25,207 nucleotides of DNA, from positions 1 to 25,207 of the forward strand of contig JAITOS010000089.1 of the NCBI GenBank assembly GCA_031289815.1. Direction: 5' to 3'. Below, piece by piece: positions 12,426 through 19,982 of this stretch. Source of the DNA: Peptococcaceae bacterium. GTDB taxonomy: Bacteria; Bacillota; Desulfitobacteriia; Desulfitobacteriales; Desulfitobacteriaceae. Within the stretch, counting starts at the first letter, position 1, and every line of letters begins with the position of its first letter. The position numbers and the translations under genes were made by a program. Below the pieces are notes generated by a model that was given only the letters and a program-made list of their open reading frames with translations, did no database searches and was not told the DNA's origin.

Positions 12426-13745
12426 CTAGATCCTTCTAAAGTACCATTCCTGATAAAAGTTTTCTTTATCGCCGGCCCTCTGAAAATTTGCCGCTTCTTC
12501 TCTTTTTATCTCGATATATTTCCGCCTGATTTCCTCAGGAACAACCTTTGTGATAAAGTCGCTGTTCTCCGCCAGCACAATCGCCTGATGCAGGCTTTCC
12601 GGCAATAGGGTCAATCGGCTGACGACGCTTTCCGCCGCTCTGTATAAATCGACGTCATGGGATGGCGGCAAGACCAGTTCATTTTGAATCCCATCAAAAC
12701 CAGCGCTGATAATTAAAGCGAAGGCCAGATAGGGGTTTAATGAAGGATCCGGTGATCGTAACTCCATTCTGGTTCTTTCCCCCGTCGCCGCCGGTATCCG
12801 GATGAGCTGCGAGCGGTTTTGATGCGACCAGGATACATATTTAGGCGCTTCAAAGCCGCCAAACCGTTCATAGGAATTGGCTAACGGGTTTAAAAACAAG
12901 GTCATTTCCGGCACTTTGGCCAGAACGCCGGCAATAAAGCTTTCGGCGGTATTAGCGCTCCCCTGGACGATATTCCTGAAAATATTCGCGCCGTTTTGCG
13001 CGAGAGACAGGTTCAGATGAAGCCCGCTGCCACTCTGATCCAAGATCGGTTTCGGCATAAAGGAGGCAAAAAATCCATTTCTGGCCGCAATTGATTTCAC
13101 TACGGATTTAAACGTCAATACGTTATCGGCGCTGGTCAGCGCCCCGCTAAATTTAAAGCAGACCTCATTTTGTCCCGGTCCCTGCTCATGATGCGAAGAT
13201 TCCGGCTTCAGCCCCATTTCCTCCAGACAAAGACAAATTTCACGCCGGATATTTTCACCTTGATCCAAGGGCGAGATATCAAGGTAGCCGCCGCGATCCA
13301 TAGTAACCTTCGTCGGTTCGCCGTTTTCATCCATTTTAAATAGATAAAACTCGCACTCCGTACCGATCTGGCAGCTATAACCGTTCTTTTCATAGTGTTT
13401 CATCACTTGTTTCAACAAAAAACGGGTATCTCCCCAAAAGCTGGAGCCATCCGGATTTTTGATGTCACAATAAAAACGCACAACCCTCCCCGGTTCCGGC
13501 CGCCAGGGCAGCACCGTCAGGGTAGACGGATCCGGGAAAAGGAACAAATCAGATTTCGTGATATCAGAAAAGCCCTGGATCGCGGAAGCGTCGAAGGAAA
13601 CGCCGTTTTCAAAGGCGTCCGGCAATCCATCCGGCATCAATGAGATGTTTTTTTGTACGCCAAAAGGATCGCAAAAGCCAAGCCGAATGAATTTTACATC
13701 ATTCTCCTTTACAAATTGCAAGACCTCTTTTATGGTATTTGTCAT
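12426..13745 (-). CDS. glnA: Glutamine synthetase, type I (GSI-alpha-like)
   Basis: The 439-residue enzyme makes glutamine from glutamate, ammonia and ATP. Visible motifs include G-T-E-C-E-F-Y-L-F (metal ligands), H-H-E-Q-G-P-G-Q-N-E-V, G-S-G-L-H-L-N-L-S-L, N-R-S-Q-L-I-R-I-P-A-A (ATP and glutamate binding) and R-M-E-L-R-S-P-D-P-S-L-N-P-Y-L-A. The tyrosine adenylylation site of GSI-beta is absent and the length is that of GSI-alpha, so control by adenylylation is unlikely. It ends in W-Y-F-R-R-I. GGAGGG precedes the ATG. The gene has its own promoter and a structured leader. It lies between the glutamate synthase genes and the ANTAR gene, forming a GS-GOGAT unit. Confidence 0.94.
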   Translation of the reverse strand: MTNTIKEVLQFVKENDVKFIRLGFCDPFGVQKNISLMPDGLPDAFENGVSFDASAIQGFSDITKSDLFLFPDPSTLTVLPWRPEPGRVVRFYCDIKNPDGSSFWGDTRFLLKQVMKHYEKNGYSCQIGTECEFYLFKMDENGEPTKVTMDRGGYLDISPLDQGENIRREICLCLEEMGLKPESSHHEQGPGQNEVCFKFSGALTSADNVLTFKSVVKSIAARNGFFASFMPKPILDQSGSGLHLNLSLAQNGANIFRNIVQGSANTAESFIAGVLAKVPEMTLFLNPLANSYERFGGFEAPKYVSWSHQNRSQLIRIPAATGERTRMELRSPDPSLNPYLAFALIISAGFDGIQNELVLPPSHDVDLYRAAESVVSRLTLLPESLHQAIVLAENSDFITKVVPEEIRRKYIEIKREEAANFQRAGDKENFYQEWYFRRI

Positions 13746-13763
13746 GCAATACCCTCCTATTTC

Positions 13764-13837
13764 AGCGTTACCACTTCATTAAAACAGCCGCCCGCGCCTC
13801 TGCGGCTATATGATGAACAATAAGCTGTGATAACGCT
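13764..13837 (-). promoter_or_regulatory. Structured glnA leader with ANTAR-type hexaloop candidate
   Basis: In the glnA leader RNA, AGCGUUAUCAC (13837-13827) pairs fully with GUGGUAACGCU (13774-13764), an 11-bp stem with one G-U pair. Inside it a GC hairpin (13786-13807) can present the loop AGAGGC (13801-13796), which has A at position 1 and G at position 4, the ANTAR-site rule. TGTTTTAAT follows the inner hairpin. A second hexaloop obeying the rule is not evident. Confidence 0.45.
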
Positions 13838-13840
13838 TTT

Positions 13841-13867
13841 GTTATACAAGCTTCTTTCCTCCGTCAA
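13841..13867 (-). promoter_or_regulatory. glnA promoter
   Basis: TTGACG (13862-13867) and TATAAC (13841-13846) are separated by 15 bp, slightly short. It lies 30 bp past the stop of the GXGXG gene and gives a leader of about 90 nt. The short spacer may mean weak or regulated activity. Confidence 0.55.
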
Positions 13868-13896
13868 CAACCCGGATTCCCGCTTCCGCCGTTTCT

Positions 13897-14619
13897 CTAA
13901 TTCGCGGTATAAAGCTGTTTATAGGGATTGCGCGCGTTTGGCTTCAGGCTGTAATAGGTACTGTCGAGCAAATCTTGAACGTTCACCCCGAAATTGTCCG
14001 CAAATTCCCGCAGATAGACGGCCAGCTCCTGGATTTCTTCTTTAGCCGCCTTGGATACCACAACCTGCTGCGGCAGATTTTTCGGTTCGACGCGGGTGCG
14101 GATGTAGATACTCCCGCCGTGCATACCCGTGCCGGTAAAATCATCGATCGGGATCTGATCCTCGCTGACCCCCAAGCCCAAGACGATGATCAGCCCGCCC
14201 GCCAGGTATTCCCCCAGAAAGCTCCCCGCCCTGCCACCGACCACCACGACCGGCATCTTGTCCTGATATTGCTTCATATGAATTCCCGCCCGATAACCGA
14301 CGTTGCCTTTAATCTGAACCATCCCGCCGCGCATTCCATAGCCCAGCGTATCTCCCGCGTTCCCGTGAATGATGATTTTGCCGCTGTTCATCGTATCGCC
14401 GACGGCGTCCTGCGCGTTGCCATTGACGATGAGCGTCGCCCCGTCTAAATAAGCGCCCAGCGCGTTGCCCGGCGTACCGTCAATCGTTATCGTTCTGCCG
14501 CTTAAACCATTGCCGATATAACGCTGTCCGTAGCAAGCCTCTACCCGGACGTCGCCGGTCGTTTGCCGGATCTTGGCGTTCAGCTCTTTGAAATTCAAAT
14601 TGCCCGCGGATACTTTCAC
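13897..14619 (-). CDS. Glutamate synthase GXGXG (alpha C-terminal) domain protein
   Basis: The 240-residue stand-alone protein corresponds to the C-terminal beta-helix domain of large GltB. It shows the repeated G-x-x-G-x-x-x-G pattern (G-R-T-I-T-I-D-G-T-P-G-N-A-L-G, N-G-N-A-Q-D-A-V-G-D, H-G-N-A-G-D-T-L-G-Y-G). The final about 70 residues are helical, as in GltB3/GlxC proteins. It is a structural subunit of the split glutamate synthase. The start is GTG (14619) with GGGAGGTG upstream, forming a GTGA overlap with the FAD oxidoreductase stop. Other GXGXG proteins occur in formylmethanofuran dehydrogenase (FwdC), but the neighbours make a GltB role much more likely. Confidence 0.88.
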   Translation of the reverse strand: MKVSAGNLNFKELNAKIRQTTGDVRVEACYGQRYIGNGLSGRTITIDGTPGNALGAYLDGATLIVNGNAQDAVGDTMNSGKIIIHGNAGDTLGYGMRGGMVQIKGNVGYRAGIHMKQYQDKMPVVVVGGRAGSFLGEYLAGGLIIVLGLGVSEDQIPIDDFTGTGMHGGSIYIRTRVEPKNLPQQVVVSKAAKEEIQELAVYLREFADNFGVNVQDLLDSTYYSLKPNARNPYKQLYTAN

Positions 14620-15848
14620 CTTGACACACCTCCCAGTTTTTTACTCCGCTCCTCTTTGGTGAAAGCCATCAGTCCGGGCTTTTGGCGGATCAAATCGAAA
14701 TCCAGCGTCGCCAGCGGCACCTTATCCCGAATCAGATGGGTATAAATCCCGGCCTTTTCAATCGGACCGATCAATATATAGCCATTGAGATTTTCCTCGT
14801 AGAACAATTTCTTATAGCCGTACTCATCCTTCAGGCTATAGGTTTCCCCCAGATAGCTCCCGGCTGTCAGGACGTGCAAGCCAAAAAATCCTATGGCGTT
14901 CATGGGCATCGCTTTATCGAAATAAGCCTCCCCGCCCGCCATATTGATCCCCGCGCCTTCGCCCTGCATATAGGCGTTCGGCAGCAAGGCGAGCATCTTG
15001 CGCTGCCCGGAGGAAATATCCAGGCTTTCCGTGCAATCTCCCGCCGCGTAGATATCCGGACAGGACGTCTCCATCCTCTCATTCACCGGAATCCCTTTTC
15101 CCACAGGGCCAATCGCCTTGAAGAGATCAATATTGGGCCGGACGCCCACCGCCATCACAAAAATATCAAATTCCAGCTGTTCGCCGCTGTCCAGAGTCGC
15201 CACATTCTTATCCAGGCTTTTAATCCCCTGCCCCAGCTTAAACCTCATCCCCTGCTTTTCCAGATGATCCTGAACGATTTTAGCGCCGTCGCTGTCTAAA
15301 ATACTGGAGAGAATCCCCGGCGCCAGATCGACGACCGTGACTTGCCCCACGCGTTGCAGAATCCCTTCCGCGCATTTCAGACCGATAAGACCCCCGCCGA
15401 GGATCAGAACCCGCGCTTTTTTATGGAGCGCTTTTCCCAGCTTCCTGGCGTCGTCCAGGCTCATAAAGGTAAACGTATTTTCTACCGAATCGAGTCCCGG
15501 TACGGGCAGAACAAAGGGAATCGCGCCGGTGGCCAGCAAGAGCTTATCATAGGCGATTTCTTTGCCGTCACTCAGGCGAATTGATTTTTTCTCCGGCTGA
15601 ATCGCCGTAACCTTCGTCCCTAACAGCACCTGGCAATGATTCTTCTCGTAGAAATCATCCGCCCGGTATTTCATCTTTTCTTCCGTTGTTTTTTGCAGCA
15701 GCAAATAGGAAATCAAAGGCCGCGCATAGGTATGATGCGGCTCGTCGCTGATGATGATAATCTTACCGTTTTTATCCGTCTGCCGGATGCCCTCTACCGC
15801 GGCAATTCCGGCGGCGGAATTACCGATAATCACATATTGCACCTTCAT
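14616..15848 (-). CDS. FAD-dependent NAD(P)H oxidoreductase, glutamate synthase-associated
   Basis: The 410-residue flavoprotein of the class-I pyridine nucleotide-disulfide reductase fold (rubredoxin/ferredoxin reductase-like) has an N-terminal FAD Rossmann motif I-I-G-N-S-A-A-G (about 7-14). A second NAD(P) motif L-I-L-G-G-G-L-I-G is near residue 149, and the FAD-binding I-Y-A-A-G-D-C is near 280. No redox-active C-x4-C disulfide is seen, so it is not a thiol-disulfide reductase. It probably feeds electrons from NAD(P)H to the adjacent polyferredoxin and on to the FMN subunit. It is not sequence-type GltD. The ATG at 15848 overlaps the ferredoxin stop (TGATG); a GTG one codon earlier is possible. 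Confidence 0.85.
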   Translation of the reverse strand: MKVQYVIIGNSAAGIAAVEGIRQTDKNGKIIIISDEPHHTYARPLISYLLLQKTTEEKMKYRADDFYEKNHCQVLLGTKVTAIQPEKKSIRLSDGKEIAYDKLLLATGAIPFVLPVPGLDSVENTFTFMSLDDARKLGKALHKKARVLILGGGLIGLKCAEGILQRVGQVTVVDLAPGILSSILDSDGAKIVQDHLEKQGMRFKLGQGIKSLDKNVATLDSGEQLEFDIFVMAVGVRPNIDLFKAIGPVGKGIPVNERMETSCPDIYAAGDCTESLDISSGQRKMLALLPNAYMQGEGAGINMAGGEAYFDKAMPMNAIGFFGLHVLTAGSYLGETYSLKDEYGYKKLFYEENLNGYILIGPIEKAGIYTHLIRDKVPLATLDFDLIRQKPGLMAFTKEERSKKLGGVSR

Positions 15849-16279
15849 CACCCTCTCTCTTCAAAAACGATCGCGTTGTTCGGACAGCCCTCCACGCAGC
15901 GCGGCGTTCCCTCGTGGGTTTGAACGCAAAGCTCGCACTTCTGGACGACGCCCTCTTCGGAGACGGCCACCGCCCCAAAGGGACAGCTTAAAATACAGGT
16001 ACAGCAGCCAATGCATTTATCCTTGTCGATGGTGATGACGCCGTCATTCGCCTGCAAAGCGCCGCTAATACAGGCTTTCACGCAGAACGGTTCGCGGCAG
16101 TGACGACAGGAAACGGCAAAGCTGATACCATTTTGTTCTTCGATTTTGATTCTGGGATTGATTTTCAGATCTTTTAACGCCTGCGCCATATCCTTTTCCC
16201 CGGTATTGGCAAAAGCGCAGTAGAACTCGCACAGATGACAGCCCAGGCACCACTTCTCATTTACGTAGACCCGTTTCAC
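15848..16279 (-). CDS. Four-cluster [4Fe-4S] ferredoxin (HycB/DmsB type)
   Basis: The 143-residue iron-sulfur protein has four cysteine sets in DmsB/HycB order: C-L-G-C-H-L-C-x3-C, C-R-H-C-x3-F-C-x3-C, C-I-G-C-C-T-C-x3-C-P and C-E-L-C-x8-C-x3-C-P. It should carry electrons between the FAD oxidoreductase and the FMN/iron-sulfur subunit of glutamate synthase. I chose GTG 16279 (GGAGG 7 nt upstream; product begins V-K-R-V-Y-V-N) over the in-frame ATG at 16303, whose codons contain the Shine-Dalgarno box. It follows the FMN subunit gene after about 70 bp and overlaps the next gene by 1 bp. Confidence 0.88.
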   Translation of the reverse strand: MKRVYVNEKWCLGCHLCEFYCAFANTGEKDMAQALKDLKINPRIKIEEQNGISFAVSCRHCREPFCVKACISGALQANDGVITIDKDKCIGCCTCILSCPFGAVAVSEEGVVQKCELCVQTHEGTPRCVEGCPNNAIVFEERG

Positions 16280-16350
16280 AATGATCCCTCCATACCCCTC
16301 CAAAATATCGCCCAGATCCCCCTAAAATCTATTCTTAACCGCTGATGATC

Positions 16351-17856
16351 TCATTCTCCGGCATGGCGTATGCCTAAAATTTCGAGTTCCTTTTCGTTGA
16401 GTCCAACCCCGCGAAGCATCAGTCTGTTGCCTTTTAAACTCTCGATCGAGTTGATCCCCATGCCGCCCATAATTTCCTCAATTTCATGCCGCCAGGCGGT
16501 TAAAAGATTCACCAGGCGTTTATAGCCAATATCAGGGTTCAAGCGCTTCAGCAATTCGGGTACCTGGGTGGCAATCCCCCAGTTGCATTTGCCTTCATGA
16601 CAGCTGCGGCAGAGGTGACAGCCCAGCGCCAATAACGCCGCCGTGCCGATGTACACGCAGTCCGCACCCAAGGCGACCGCTTTCACGATATCGGTGCTGC
16701 TGCGGATACTGCCGCCCACCACCACGGACACCTGGTCGCGAATTCCTTCGTCCCGCAGCCTTTTATCGACTCCGGCCAGCGCCAGCTCAATCGGAATCCC
16801 TACATGATCCCGTATTCTGGTCGGCGCCGCGCCGGTACCGCCGCGAAAGCCGTCGATCGAGATGATATCCGCGCCGCTGCGCGCAATCCCGCTGGCAATC
16901 GCCGCCACGTTATGGACGGCGGCAATTTTCACAATCACCGGTTTCTTATACTCGGTCGCTTCCTTCAGCGAATAGACCAATTGGCTCAAATCCTCAATCG
17001 AATAGATATCATGATGCGGCGCGGGCGAAATCGCGTCGCTTCCTTCCGGTATCATCCGGGTCTTGGAGATGTCGCCGACAATCTTTTTACCCGGCAAATG
17101 ACCGCCAATCCCCGGCTTCGCGCCCTGCCCGATCTTGATTTCAATCGCCGCGGCCTGATTCAGATAGGCTTTGTGTACGCCAAAACGACCGGAAGCCACC
17201 TGCACGATCGTATTTTTGCCGTAGGGATAGAAATCTTCATGCAGTCCGCCTTCCCCGGTATTATAGTAAATTCCCAGCTCTTCGGAAGCTCTGGCCAGGG
17301 ATTCGTGCGCATTGTAGCTGATGGAGCCATAGCTCATCGCCGAAAACATGATCGGCATCGACAGCTTTAAATGCGGCAGCAGATTGTTCTTCAGTCTGCC
17401 TTTTTCGTCCCGCTCGATCTTCACCGCCTTGGAGCCTAAATACACTCTCGTCTCCATCGGTTCGCGCAGGGGGTCGATCGAGGGGTTCGTCACCTGCGAG
17501 GCGTTGAGCAATATTCTGTCAAAATAGATCGGATAATTCTCTGAATTTCCCATGCTGGACAATAAGACGCCGCCGGAATCCGCCTGCCGGTAGAGCTCGT
17601 TCATGGTCTTATTGCTCCAATTCGCGTTCTCCTTATAGGTGTTATTGCCCTTGATAATCTTCAGGGCCCGGGTGGGACAGAGCGAGACGCAGCGGTGGCA
17701 ATTCACACACTTCGACTCATCGGCGGTCATCTTATTTTGCTCCGGCAAATACGTATGCACCTCATTGGCGCATTGACGCTCACAGACCCTGCACACAATG
17801 CAGCGATCCGTATTTCTGGATACCTCATATTCCGAATAGATATAGCGTATAGCCAT
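16351..17856 (-). CDS. Glutamate synthase FMN-binding subunit with N-terminal ferredoxin domain
   Basis: The 501-residue protein corresponds to the central FMN/2-iminoglutarate domain of GltB. Residues about 18-65 hold two [4Fe-4S] sets (C-I-V-C-R-V-C-x3-C and C-V-N-C-H-R-C-x3-C-P). The TIM-barrel follows with P-I-M-F-S-A-M-S-Y-G-S-I-S, G-E-G-G, G-Q-G-A-K-P-G-I-G-G-H-L-P-G-K, the substrate loop I-S-P-A-P-H-H-D-I-Y-S-I-E-D-L and G-G-T-G-A-A-P. A 3Fe-4S-type cysteine cluster (C-H-L-C-R-S-C-x4-C-N-W-G-I-A-T-Q) is near 412-424. It reduces 2-iminoglutarate to glutamate. It resembles the archaeal-type, ferredoxin-bearing GltB2. It overlaps the amidotransferase gene by 1 bp (TAATG). Confidence 0.93.
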   Translation of the reverse strand: MAIRYIYSEYEVSRNTDRCIVCRVCERQCANEVHTYLPEQNKMTADESKCVNCHRCVSLCPTRALKIIKGNNTYKENANWSNKTMNELYRQADSGGVLLSSMGNSENYPIYFDRILLNASQVTNPSIDPLREPMETRVYLGSKAVKIERDEKGRLKNNLLPHLKLSMPIMFSAMSYGSISYNAHESLARASEELGIYYNTGEGGLHEDFYPYGKNTIVQVASGRFGVHKAYLNQAAAIEIKIGQGAKPGIGGHLPGKKIVGDISKTRMIPEGSDAISPAPHHDIYSIEDLSQLVYSLKEATEYKKPVIVKIAAVHNVAAIASGIARSGADIISIDGFRGGTGAAPTRIRDHVGIPIELALAGVDKRLRDEGIRDQVSVVVGGSIRSSTDIVKAVALGADCVYIGTAALLALGCHLCRSCHEGKCNWGIATQVPELLKRLNPDIGYKRLVNLLTAWRHEIEEIMGGMGINSIESLKGNRLMLRGVGLNEKELEILGIRHAGE

Positions 17857-18947
17857 TAACGACTGCCTCCTTCAAGTTCTACCAGAACCAGTTCGCCGCC
17901 TTTGGGCGACCATACACGGGTCAGATCTTGTTCGATCACGCGGATCGCCGCCTCTTCGCTCGCGATATAGACCATATCGTCCTTTTCGCCCACGACCATA
18001 CTGCGGAGCTTTAAGCGGTCGTTCAAGGCGAGAAGCCCGCCTTCAAAGCCGACCAGAATAGAAAACGGCCCGGTAATCAGCTGCGAAGCAAAAGCGTTGC
18101 GCAAATATTCATGGGTTTCCTTTTCCTCCGGCGGCATGGCTTCAATCGTCTGCCAAAAGGGCGCCGAAATGACCGAAGCGATTTCCTGGAAGGTCAGCCC
18201 TTTTTTTCGGTGCAAATAATCAAAGATATAGGTGATGACTTCGGTATCCGTCTGCAAGGTGCAGGAATAGCCGTACATTTCGATCGCCCGCCGGTTCGCG
18301 TCATACGAAGATATTTCCCCGTTGTGCGCCACCGAATAACCCAGCAGGGCGAAAGGATGCGCGCCGCCCCACCAACCCGGCGTATTGGTGGGATAACGGC
18401 CGTGGGCGGTAAAACAGTACCCCTCGTATTCATCCAAACGGTAAAACCGACCCACGTCTTCCGGGAAGCCCACCGCCTTGAATACGCCCATATCTTTGCC
18501 GCTGGAACAGACATAGCTTCCTTCAATCCGGGTGTTAATCCGGAATACGCACTTGGCCACAAATTCTCTTTCATCCAACTGACTGCTTTCCAGCTTGGTG
18601 GGAAGCGGCGTCACAAAATAACGCCAGATCAAAGGCTCATCCGTTACCCCTTTGTGCTTCCGCGTCGGTATTTTCGACAAATTGATCAGATCAAAATGTC
18701 TTTCCAGGAAACTTTCGCATTCATTTTTTGCCGCCAGGTGATCATGAAAAATATGCAGCGCGTAATAATCCTTATTCTCCGGATAGATGCCGTAGGCCGC
18801 GAAACCGCCGCCCAAACCATTCGACCGTTCATGCATGACGGAGATGGACTGAATGATATTCTCCCCGCTTTGCCGTTGACCCGTTTTAGAAAACATACCG
18901 GAAATAGCGCAACCTGACGGGATTCTAACTTGACCTTCTTTAAGCAT
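17856..18947 (-). CDS. Class II glutamine amidotransferase subunit of glutamate synthase
   Basis: The 363-residue protein corresponds to the Ntn-hydrolase domain that releases ammonia from glutamine. The likely nucleophile is C13 (P-S-G-C-A-I-S-G-M-F), which implies removal of a 12-residue propeptide, as in other stand-alone GltB1/GlxB proteins. Further family motifs are A-H-G-R-Y-P-T-N-T, A-H-P-F, and A-H-N-G-E-I-S-S-Y (oxyanion and glutamine binding), then Q-T-D-T-E-V. GGAGGG precedes the ATG. It is the first gene of the glutamate synthase operon, with a promoter about 130 bp upstream and a T-rich leader. Confidence 0.92.
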   Translation of the reverse strand: MLKEGQVRIPSGCAISGMFSKTGQRQSGENIIQSISVMHERSNGLGGGFAAYGIYPENKDYYALHIFHDHLAAKNECESFLERHFDLINLSKIPTRKHKGVTDEPLIWRYFVTPLPTKLESSQLDEREFVAKCVFRINTRIEGSYVCSSGKDMGVFKAVGFPEDVGRFYRLDEYEGYCFTAHGRYPTNTPGWWGGAHPFALLGYSVAHNGEISSYDANRRAIEMYGYSCTLQTDTEVITYIFDYLHRKKGLTFQEIASVISAPFWQTIEAMPPEEKETHEYLRNAFASQLITGPFSILVGFEGGLLALNDRLKLRSMVVGEKDDMVYIASEEAAIRVIEQDLTRVWSPKGGELVLVELEGGSR

Positions 18948-18949
18948 AC

Positions 18950-19060
18950 AATACCCTCCAAAACAAAAAAACCGTTCACTAAATTAAGCAATCAAGCATA
19001 AAAACACTCAATTACTACAATTTTCAACATGAAATGAACGCCTTTGTTCTATGTTTTTGA
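18950..19060 (-). promoter_or_regulatory. T-rich leader of the glutamate synthase operon, possible attenuator
   Basis: In the leader RNA CGTTCA (near 19038) can pair with TGAACG (near 18976) across a long AT-rich loop. The second arm is followed at once by GTTTTTTTGTTTT just before the ribosome binding site. The short stem and long loop make this uncertain, but the T-run position suits attenuation under ANTAR control. Confidence 0.3.
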
Positions 19061-19073
19061 TATTCCTATGTCA

Positions 19074-19101
19074 GTTTTACACGAAACAAATCATTTGTCA
19101 A
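19074..19101 (-). promoter_or_regulatory. Promoter of the glutamate synthase operon
   Basis: A perfect -35 TTGACA (19096-19101) is followed after 16 bp by TAAAAC (19074-19079). It is the only good promoter between the HprK-like gene and the amidotransferase gene. Confidence 0.6.
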
Positions 19102-19136
19102 TAGATCAGCTCGATTTTACAATAATTACCATCGCC

Positions 19137-19982
19137 TCATCGGCAGATTGATTGGCATAAAAGCTCGGCGGCCTCGCGTTCAGGACGGCAGTGCAAAAGA
19201 TAGCAGGGCGTTTTTTTCAGAATCCTTTCGATCGTCCTAAAGGCTTCCGCCAGCATATCCTCCGAAAAATAGGGTAAGAAACAGCGCGGCATCATCTGTT
19301 TTACCGCCGTACCCAGCGGCAGCTTTTCCAGCCGGTTTTCCGGCGCCTGCCGCAAAAAGACCAGGGCCGCCAGCGGCAGCGACAGGTTTTGATAAACGGG
19401 ATCGGAACCGCTCCAGGGCGCGCCGCACACCCGAACCTCATCATCCGAAGTACAAAGCATCGGTCGGTCCCCATTGAGCATCGCAGCGCCCAGATGATCC
19501 ACCCATAAGCGCGCATGGGTCGTTTTTCCCGTCCCGGAAGGCGCAGAAAATACGATCCCCTGACCCTCATAGGCGACGGCGGCGCTATGAACCTGTATCC
19601 CGCCGCGTTGAACTATGGCGCAGCGGAAAAACGCTTCTCCCAGCGGTCCTTCCAGCAAACAGGCGTCTATGCGCCGATTGCTCCGGAAGACAGCGTTCCG
19701 CCAGCCATCGTCTACATCCATAGCGGCATAAACTTCCTGAGAAAACGGCGATTGAAGCTCCAGCCGATACCCTCCCGGCACAGCGTACCAGAAAAAATAT
19801 TCCGCGTCTGAGCGCAAAAACCGTTTATCCGCCCGTTCGTCAAGCGCGTCGTAGCGGATCAGCAAATCGCCCTCCCCGTCATCTTCAAGCGCAAAAGGCT
19901 GAAGATGACGAATCGCGCCCGCTTGCTCACTTTGCAGCAGGATTTTGATGCCGGCAATCATAAAACGATACGCTTGCGTCAT
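19137..19982 (-). CDS. HprK-like (HPr kinase-fold) P-loop protein of a peptide-modification cluster
   Basis: The 281-residue protein has a divergent N-terminal half (about 1-125). It then has an HPr kinase/phosphorylase-like P-loop domain: I-Q-V-H-S-A-A-V (129-136), Walker A S-A-P-S-G-T-G-K-T-T (146-155), L-N-G-D-R-P (169-174) and a later G-A-P-W-S-G. HprK-like proteins of this kind occur next to PqqD-like and radical SAM genes in RiPP clusters, where some phosphorylate peptides or serine. It is unlikely to act on HPr because the neighbours are the radical SAM and PqqD-like genes. I chose ATG 19982 (ATGA overlap, GGGGGAG box) over 20027. It is probably the last gene of its operon. Confidence 0.78.
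   Translation of the reverse strand: MTQAYRFMIAGIKILLQSEQAGAIRHLQPFALEDDGEGDLLIRYDALDERADKRFLRSDAEYFFWYAVPGGYRLELQSPFSQEVYAAMDVDDGWRNAVFRSNRRIDACLLEGPLGEAFFRCAIVQRGGIQVHSAAVAYEGQGIVFSAPSGTGKTTHARLWVDHLGAAMLNGDRPMLCTSDDEVRVCGAPWSGSDPVYQNLSLPLAALVFLRQAPENRLEKLPLGTAVKQMMPRCFLPYFSEDMLAEAFRTIERILKKTPCYLLHCRPEREAAELLCQSICR

Noticed and set aside
14682..15299. Plus-strand 205-codon frame opposite the FAD oxidoreductase
   Set aside because: Antisense to a well-defined flavoprotein; no ribosome binding site or family motif.
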